Assembly: GCF_900099935.1 (NCBI RefSeq)
Contig: NZ_FNEK01000044.1
Location: 1 to 41,379, forward strand
Direction: 5' to 3'
DNA from: Aliiruegeria lutimaris
GTDB lineage: Bacteria > Pseudomonadota > Alphaproteobacteria > Rhodobacterales > Rhodobacteraceae
DNA: 41,379 nt
In this document: in pieces, positions 36,722 to 41,379 of the stretch
Position numbering within the stretch: position 1 is the first letter of the stretch
Layout: every line of letters starts with the position of its first letter
Notes under the pieces: model-generated
Seen by the model: the letters and a program-made list of their open reading frames with translations, nothing else
Databases searched by the model: none
What the model was told of the DNA's origin: nothing
Made by a program: the position numbers and the translations under genes

Positions 36722-37165
36722 TTGAAGGATCTGGAGATAAATGACGCCCCGCTCGAATGGCTTGGCGTGTCCCACAAGACCATCCTGAGCCCCGAACAGA
36801 CTGGTGGCGCCATGTCGATCGTGGAGTCCGTATCACCCCCGGAAAGCGGCCCGCCGCGCCATATCCACCATAACGAGGACGAGACATTCGTCGTCCTTTC
36901 GGGTGCCTGCAAGATCTGGGTCGAGGGGAAGGAAGCGACAATCGCGGCCGGCGAAACCGCGTTCATCCCGCGCGGAAAAGAGCACAGTTTCAAGGTGATC
37001 GGGTCCGCCCCCTGCCGGAAGCTGATCATCCTGACGCCCAGCGGTTTCGAAGGGTTCTTCTCGGACATGGCCGCCGGCCAGTTCCGCATTCCCGAGGATA
37101 TGCCGGCGATCGAGGAATCCGCACACCGCCACAACCTGACCTTTACCGGCCCCCCGCTGGACTGA
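36722..37165 (+). CDS. Cupin domain protein
   Basis: A single-domain cupin of about 147 residues. The first cupin motif is PRHIHHNEDETFVVLSGACKIWVEG, with two histidines and a glutamate in the usual metal-binding positions. The second motif is in GETAFIPRGKEHSF. The function cannot be assigned: dioxygenases, isomerases and sugar-binding proteins share this fold. The start is probably TTG 36722, with GAGGAG 8 nt upstream. A later ATG (36812) would cut into the first strand region. The GST gene follows after 6 nt, so the two are cotranscribed and likely governed by the divergent LysR protein. Confidence 0.87.
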   Translation: MKDLEINDAPLEWLGVSHKTILSPEQTGGAMSIVESVSPPESGPPRHIHHNEDETFVVLSGACKIWVEGKEATIAAGETAFIPRGKEHSFKVIGSAPCRKLIILTPSGFEGFFSDMAAGQFRIPEDMPAIEESAHRHNLTFTGPPLD

Positions 37166-37171
37166 CACTGG

Positions 37172-37981
37172 ATGACCGCGAGACCCATCGTCTACCACAT
37201 CCCGGTCTGCCCGTTCTCGCAACGGCTGGAGATCCTGCTGGCCCTCAGGGGACAGCGGGATGCAGTGGAATTTCGGGTCGTGGACGTCACTCGGCCGCGT
37301 GCGCCCGAACTTCTGGCCAAGACCCGGGGCAGCACGGCGCTGCCGATGCTGGAAATGCCCGATGGCAGAATTCTCAAGGAAAGCCTCGTGATCCTGCGGT
37401 TTCTCGACGAGGCGATCGCAGGCGCACCACTCCGGCGCAGCGACCCTTTCGAACATGCCGTCGAATCCATGCTGATCGCCCTTGAAGGCGCCTTCACCAT
37501 GGCCGGCTACCTCTATGTCATGAACCAGGATCGCGCCCTGCGCGCGCAGCACAACGAGAAGCTCCTGGCGCTCTACCGCGATATCAACGGCTTCCTGATG
37601 GAGCACCGCCCGGAGGGGCCCTACCTGTTCGACGCGTTCGGACTGGCCGAGGCCGTCTTTACACCGATTTTCAAGCGCTTCTGGTTTCTGGATTACTATG
37701 AGGATTTCGCCCTGCCCGAGGGTGCCGAATACGACCGTGTCCGGGCCTGGAAGACGGCCTGCATGTCCCATCCGGCGACCGGGCAGGTGACCCGTGAAGA
37801 GATCGTCAAGCTTTACTACGATTACGCGCTCGGCGCAGGCAACGGCGCGCTCGTCGATGGCCGAAGCGTTTCAAGCTTCACCTTCGAGCCCTGTTGGCGG
37901 ACCCGCCCCTGGCCTCCCAGCGACAAATACGCGGGAACGTTGCCCGATGACGCCTTGGGACTGGTCGCCGATGATCGCTAG
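37172..37981 (+). CDS. Glutathione S-transferase family protein
   Basis: A 269-residue protein with an N-terminal thioredoxin-like domain carrying a cysteine motif VCPFSQRLEILLALRG (Cys13), as in omega- and beta-type GSTs. It has the glutathione-binding segment LPMLEMPDG...LKESLVILRFLDE. The C-terminal helical domain has an unusually long tail (about 225-269). Cysteine at this position usually means thiol transfer or lyase/dehalogenase-type reactions rather than classic conjugation. It is cotranscribed with the cupin gene (6-nt gap). The substrate is unknown; aromatic or xenobiotic metabolism is one possibility from the LysR/cupin context. Confidence 0.9.
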   Translation: MTARPIVYHIPVCPFSQRLEILLALRGQRDAVEFRVVDVTRPRAPELLAKTRGSTALPMLEMPDGRILKESLVILRFLDEAIAGAPLRRSDPFEHAVESMLIALEGAFTMAGYLYVMNQDRALRAQHNEKLLALYRDINGFLMEHRPEGPYLFDAFGLAEAVFTPIFKRFWFLDYYEDFALPEGAEYDRVRAWKTACMSHPATGQVTREEIVKLYYDYALGAGNGALVDGRSVSSFTFEPCWRTRPWPPSDKYAGTLPDDALGLVADDR

Positions 37982-38093
37982 GCTTGGGTGACAGCCGCGG
38001 GTCGGGTTCGTGACCGAAACGGGAGCCTCGCCCAGGGCGGTCGGCCTGGACTTACAGTCCGCCAGAAACCGACAGGACGCCGCAACGCTTCTC

Positions 38094-38122
38094 TTGGAAC
38101 TCCCGGCCAAAGAGCCTATATC
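38094..38122 (+). promoter_or_regulatory. smpB promoter, possibly producing a leaderless mRNA
   Basis: TTGGAA (38094-38099) and TATATC (38117-38122) are separated by exactly 17 nt. The smpB ATG begins only 8 nt after the -10 hexamer, about where transcription should start. No Shine-Dalgarno precedes the ATG (CCCGCCTCT). Confidence 0.55.
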
Positions 38123-38130
38123 CCGCCTCT

Positions 38131-38604
38131 ATGGCCAAACCGAAGGACAATCCGAATTACAAGGTGATCGCCGAGAACCGGCGTGCCCGCTACGACTATG
38201 CCATCGAGGATGACATCGAATGCGGCATCATCCTGACCGGGTCCGAGGTCAAGAGCCTGCGCACGACCTCGGCCAATATCGCCGAGAGCTATGCGGCGGT
38301 GGAAAACGGCGAGCTGTGGCTTGTGAACAGCTATATCGCGCCTTACGACCGCGCGATGTTCGGCCATGAAGAGCGGCGGCGGCGCAAGCTGCTGGTTTCG
38401 CGCAAGGAACTCAGCCGGTTGTGGAACGAGACACAGCGCAAGGGCATGACGCTCGTGCCGCTTGTGCTTTATTTCAACCACAAGGGCATGGCGAAGATCA
38501 AGATCGGCATCGCCAAGGGCAAGCAGAACCAGGACAAGCGCGCCACCGAGGCCAAGCGCGACTGGAACCGCCAGAAACAGCGCCTTCTTCGGCACGGAGA
38601 ATAG
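38131..38604 (+). CDS. smpB: SsrA-binding protein
   Basis: Binds tmRNA and delivers it to stalled ribosomes in trans-translation. The 157-residue protein starts [19 protein letters not shown], contains [13 protein letters not shown] and the basic C-terminal tail [19 protein letters not shown] needed for tmRNA function. Length is normal. It has its own promoter directly upstream, with no Shine-Dalgarno. sseA follows after 80 nt on the same strand. Confidence 0.97.
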   Translation: MAKPKDNPNYKVIAENRRARYDYAIEDDIECGIILTGSEVKSLRTTSANIAESYAAVENGELWLVNSYIAPYDRAMFGHEERRRRKLLVSRKELSRLWNETQRKGMTLVPLVLYFNHKGMAKIKIGIAKGKQNQDKRATEAKRDWNRQKQRLLRHGE

Positions 38605-38684
38605 CGCCGCCGGGCGGGTTACCCTTGCACCCGCCCCTATCCCGGCTTAGCAATTTTGGACGAGAGCCGAGCTGGGAGGCCGAT

Positions 38685-39536
38685 ATGGACAATAGCGACC
38701 CGAAAACGCTTGTCAGCACCGAGTGGCTGGACGCCCATTTGCACAATCCAGACCTGCGGGTGATGGATGCATCGTGGTATCTGCCGGCTATGGGGCGTGA
38801 CGCGCGCGCCGAGTACGAAGCAGGCCACATTCCCGGCGCCCGGTTCTTCGATATCGACGAGATTTCGGACCTGCGCTCCAGCCTTCCGCACATGGTGCCG
38901 CCGCCGGAGAAATTCATCTCCCGCATGCGCAAGCTGGGCGTTGGCGACGGGCATCAGATCGTCGTCTATGACGGGATGGGGATCTACTCCGCTCCGCGGG
39001 TCTGGTGGTTGTTCCGCCTGATGGGCCACTCCGACATTGCCGTGCTCGATGGCGGTTTCGCCAAGTGGAAGGCGGAGGGCCGGCAGATCGAAGACATGCC
39101 GCCGATGATCCGCGAACGCCACATCACGGTCCGCCGCCAGTCCCACATGGTCAAGGACGTGACGCAGGTGTCCCTCGCAGCCAAGCTGGGCGACTGGCAG
39201 ATCCTCGACGCCCGCCCCGAGGGGCGCTTCAAGGGGGAAGAGCCCGAACCGCGGCCCGGCCTTGCGGCCGGCCACATCCCCGGTTCGATCAACATCCCCT
39301 GGGCGTCGCTGTCGAATGACGACGGGACGATGAAATCCACCGACGCCCTGCGCCGCATCCTGACCGGCGCCGGGGTCGACCTCGACAAGCCCGCCATTAC
39401 CACCTGTGGCTCCGGTGTGTCTGCCGCAGTCATTTCGCTGGCACTCACACGGCTCGGCCACACCCAGAACGCGCTGTATGACGGGTCATGGGCGGAATGG
39501 GGCGCCTATTCCGATCTGAAGGTCGCAACCGGATGA
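38685..39536 (+). CDS. sseA: 3-mercaptopyruvate sulfurtransferase
   Basis: Transfers sulfur from 3-mercaptopyruvate to thiol acceptors or cyanide. The 283-residue protein has two rhodanese domains: an inactive N-terminal one (about 10-135) and a C-terminal one with the active-site loop CGSGVSA, catalytic Cys241. The CGSGV loop identifies mercaptopyruvate sulfurtransferases, as opposed to thiosulfate-type rhodaneses. GGGAGG precedes the ATG at 38685. The stop overlaps the start of the GNAT gene (ATGA). Confidence 0.94.
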   Translation: MDNSDPKTLVSTEWLDAHLHNPDLRVMDASWYLPAMGRDARAEYEAGHIPGARFFDIDEISDLRSSLPHMVPPPEKFISRMRKLGVGDGHQIVVYDGMGIYSAPRVWWLFRLMGHSDIAVLDGGFAKWKAEGRQIEDMPPMIRERHITVRRQSHMVKDVTQVSLAAKLGDWQILDARPEGRFKGEEPEPRPGLAAGHIPGSINIPWASLSNDDGTMKSTDALRRILTGAGVDLDKPAITTCGSGVSAAVISLALTRLGHTQNALYDGSWAEWGAYSDLKVATG

Positions 39537-40099
39537 GCATTACCCCGGCCGGCACCGAGATCCACTACACCGTCACCTGGCTGGAAATGACCGAGCGGCC
39601 TTCCCATGGCTGGCCGCACGAACCAACAGGCGAGCCCGCCTCGCTGCTCAAGGCCGACACCCCGCCCGCGTGGTACTTTCTCATGCTCTACGACGCTGTA
39701 GGCCGGGACTATGCCTGGGAAGACATGCATGACAAGACCGAGGACGAGTTGGCCGACTGGCTGGCCCACCCGGAAACCTCGCTCTACACGCTGATGCGCA
39801 AGGGCTGGCCGCATGGGTTCTTCATGCTGGACCACAGAAAGCCGAGCATCTGCCACCTGGCCTATTTCGGGCTGGTACCGCAGGCCATCGGCCGGGGCCT
39901 TGGCCGGTTCCTGCTGCAGAATGCAGTGCTGACGGCCTGGGCCCTGCCGGGTGTCGAAAAGCTCACGGTGAACACCAACACGCTCGATCATCCCCGCGCG
40001 CTGCAGACCTACCAGCGCTGCGGTTTTGAGCCGGTTCTGCGCACCGAGCATCGGCGTGTCCTGAAACGGGACATCGACGCCAGCCGCATCCCCGACTGA
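39533..40099 (+). CDS. GNAT family N-acetyltransferase
   Basis: A 188-residue protein with a GNAT core. The beta strand ICHLAYFGLVPQAIGRGLG leads into the acetyl-CoA pyrophosphate loop, followed by LTVNTNTLDHPRALQTYQRCGFEPV. The substrate is unknown. It is translationally coupled to sseA and lies 8 nt upstream of the aminotransferase gene, so the three genes form a likely transcript around sulfur and amino-acid metabolism. Confidence 0.9.
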   Translation: MSITPAGTEIHYTVTWLEMTERPSHGWPHEPTGEPASLLKADTPPAWYFLMLYDAVGRDYAWEDMHDKTEDELADWLAHPETSLYTLMRKGWPHGFFMLDHRKPSICHLAYFGLVPQAIGRGLGRFLLQNAVLTAWALPGVEKLTVNTNTLDHPRALQTYQRCGFEPVLRTEHRRVLKRDIDASRIPD

Positions 40100-40107
40100 G
40101 GATTTCC

Positions 40108-41292
40108 ATGTTCGAAAACCACAAGGCTCCGGAAGCCGACAAGATTCTTCGGGTGATGAAGCTGTTCGCGGATGATCCGAGAGCGGATAAGATCGACCTC
40201 GGTGTTGGCGTTTATCGCACGCCTGAGGGCCTTACACCTGTCATGGGCGCCGTGAAGGCAGCCGAGCGCAGGCTGCTGGAAGAGCAGGCAACCAAGGGTT
40301 ATGTGGCGCTCGCCGGCGACCCGGGCTTTCATGCAGCCTTGCGGCAACTGACCTTCGGCGACTCCGCTGCCGCCGATCGCATCGCCTGTCTGGCCACGCC
40401 GGGTGGAACCGGCGCCGTGCGGCAGGCCTTCGAGCTGCTCAAGGCGCAGAACCCGCATGTAACGGTTCATACATCGGCGCCGACATGGCCCAATCACGAG
40501 GCCATCCTCGACACGCTGGGCATCCGCTGGCAGCCCTATCGTTACTACGACGCGGCGACCGGCGGTCTGGACCGGGACGGGATGCTTGCCGATCTGGCGG
40601 CGGTCAAACGTGGCGACGTGGTACTGTTGCATGGGTGTTGCCACAACCCGACCGGAGCGGATCTGGACCTTTCCGATTGGCAGGCGATTGCGGATAGCCT
40701 GTCGCGGACAGGCGCGGTGCCGATGGTGGATCTCGCCTACCAGGGCTTCGGGAACAGCCTTGACGAAGACGTTGCCGGACTGCGGCTGCTCGCCGCTGCC
40801 ATGCCGGAAATGCTGTTGACCGTGTCCTCTTCGAAGAACTTCGGCCTCTACCGTGACAGGGTCGGCCTGCTGCTTGTCCTCACCGAAACCCCGGCCATCA
40901 CGCAGGCGGTTCAGGGCACGCTGGCCTGGCTCAACCGGCAATCCTATGCCTTTCCGCCCGATCACGGAGCCCGTGTCGTAACCGAGATCCTTTCCGACGC
41001 GTCCCTGCGGGCCGATTGGACGGCTGAACTGACCGAAATGCGCGACCGCGTCATCGCGATGCGCGAAGCACTCGCCAAGGCCCTGCGCCTGGAAACGCAA
41101 TCGGATCGCTTCGATTATCTCCTGTCTCAGAAGGGGATGTTTTCGCGCCTTCCGGCCAGTGAGGATCAGGTCGCTCAGCTCCGCCGCGAACATGGCGTCT
41201 ACATGATCGGGGATGGCCGCATCAACATGGCGGGCCTGATTGAAGAGACGGTTCGCCCCGCCGCAAGCGCGATTGCGCGGGTTCTGACCTAG
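40108..41292 (+). CDS. Aromatic amino acid / aspartate aminotransferase (class I, TyrB/AspC type)
   Basis: A PLP enzyme of 394 residues exchanging amino groups between aromatic amino acids or aspartate and 2-oxoglutarate. It has the AspC/TyrB-type start (DKIDLGVGVYRTPEG), the substrate-binding HGCCHNPTGADL segment, and the PLP-binding Lys243 in SSSKNFGLYRDRVG. The family length (about 395) is met. GAGGA lies before the ATG. The sequence alone does not decide between aromatic and aspartate preference. It is the last gene in the window and no terminator is visible after it. Confidence 0.93.
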   Translation: MFENHKAPEADKILRVMKLFADDPRADKIDLGVGVYRTPEGLTPVMGAVKAAERRLLEEQATKGYVALAGDPGFHAALRQLTFGDSAAADRIACLATPGGTGAVRQAFELLKAQNPHVTVHTSAPTWPNHEAILDTLGIRWQPYRYYDAATGGLDRDGMLADLAAVKRGDVVLLHGCCHNPTGADLDLSDWQAIADSLSRTGAVPMVDLAYQGFGNSLDEDVAGLRLLAAAMPEMLLTVSSSKNFGLYRDRVGLLLVLTETPAITQAVQGTLAWLNRQSYAFPPDHGARVVTEILSDASLRADWTAELTEMRDRVIAMREALAKALRLETQSDRFDYLLSQKGMFSRLPASEDQVAQLRREHGVYMIGDGRINMAGLIEETVRPAASAIARVLT

Positions 41293-41379
41293 AGCGTGTC
41301 GCGGCCTATCTGATTCAGGCTTCCCAGATTGGTTGTGATGTGATTCCCTTCTGTTGAGGCAGATATAGGGGTCTCAGAT
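41293..41379. other. Right-edge sequence, possible insertion sequence end
   Basis: The last 87 bases hold no gene. The composition is lower in GC than the flanking gene. The stretch beginning AGAGCGTGTCGCGG directly after the aminotransferase stop resembles the end of a transposable element rather than a terminator. No inverted-repeat partner can be checked because the window ends here. Confidence 0.3.

Overview
The window looks like a piece of a GC-rich alphaproteobacterial chromosome, most likely Rhodobacteraceae (roseobacter group). The indications are the gene families (DUF2794, DUF3775, DUF1674, a DUF3035/BamF-type lipoprotein, a heparinase-fold protein in front of purH, ImuB), a GTTC-N7-GTTC type LexA box, and GC-rich repeats whose core reads AAATATCCTGGGGG. 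It reads as ordinary chromosome core with a few accessory patches. There is no prophage, CRISPR array, tRNA or complete transposon. The two edges look like natural contig breaks: an rRNA operon leader on the left and a possible insertion-sequence end on the right.

Layout. 1-360: on the minus strand, a promoter and leader (boxA) of a ribosomal RNA operon whose 16S gene lies just outside the window. 772-2543: asd (plus) converges on a beta carbonic anhydrase (minus). 2695-5728: a small unknown protein, an M17 aminopeptidase and an NlpC/P60 peptidase form a probable murein-peptide salvage unit that converges on a DUF2794 gene. 6034-11936: a plus-strand run of truB, DUF1643, rpsO, mutL, rmuC, DUF3775 and a cold-shock gene, with clear terminators after rpsO and csp. 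12063-12134: a long palindromic repeat. 12223-14432: a minus-strand pair of saccharopine dehydrogenases. 14526-23073: a long minus-strand series rsmB > heparinase-like > purH > lspA > BamF-like > active M16 peptidase > inactive M16 partner. 23147-25010: an SDHAF4-like small protein, then dapB with a GNAT protein. 25109-26276: rbfA overlapping a secreted phosphodiester glycosidase. 26449-27840: a probably exported glycoside hydrolase whose start codon looks like ATA. 28000-29679: a stand-alone imuB with a LexA box. 29868-32504: a FAD oxidoreductase head-to-head with mnmD, followed by an EamA transporter. 32621-41292: lytic transglycosylase, dapA, a LysR/cupin/GST patch, smpB, sseA, a GNAT protein and an aromatic aminotransferase.

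Functional threads. Lysine and cell wall: asd, dapA and dapB make diaminopimelate, the saccharopine pair probably degrades lysine, and the transglycosylase, NlpC/P60 and M17 enzymes turn over murein. Envelope: lspA, the BamF-like lipoprotein and the M16 pair lie in one transcription unit. Translation and RNA: rRNA leader, truB, rpsO, rbfA, rsmB, smpB, mnmD. DNA repair: mutL, rmuC, imuB.

I found no convincing wholly new multi-gene system. The most useful leads are the LexA-controlled orphan imuB, the glycoside hydrolase with a twin-arginine leader behind an ATA codon, the LysR/cupin/GST patch between dapA and smpB, the two separate halves of a possible MnmC reaction facing each other, a parS-like palindrome on the imuB stop codon, and the palindromic repeat family.
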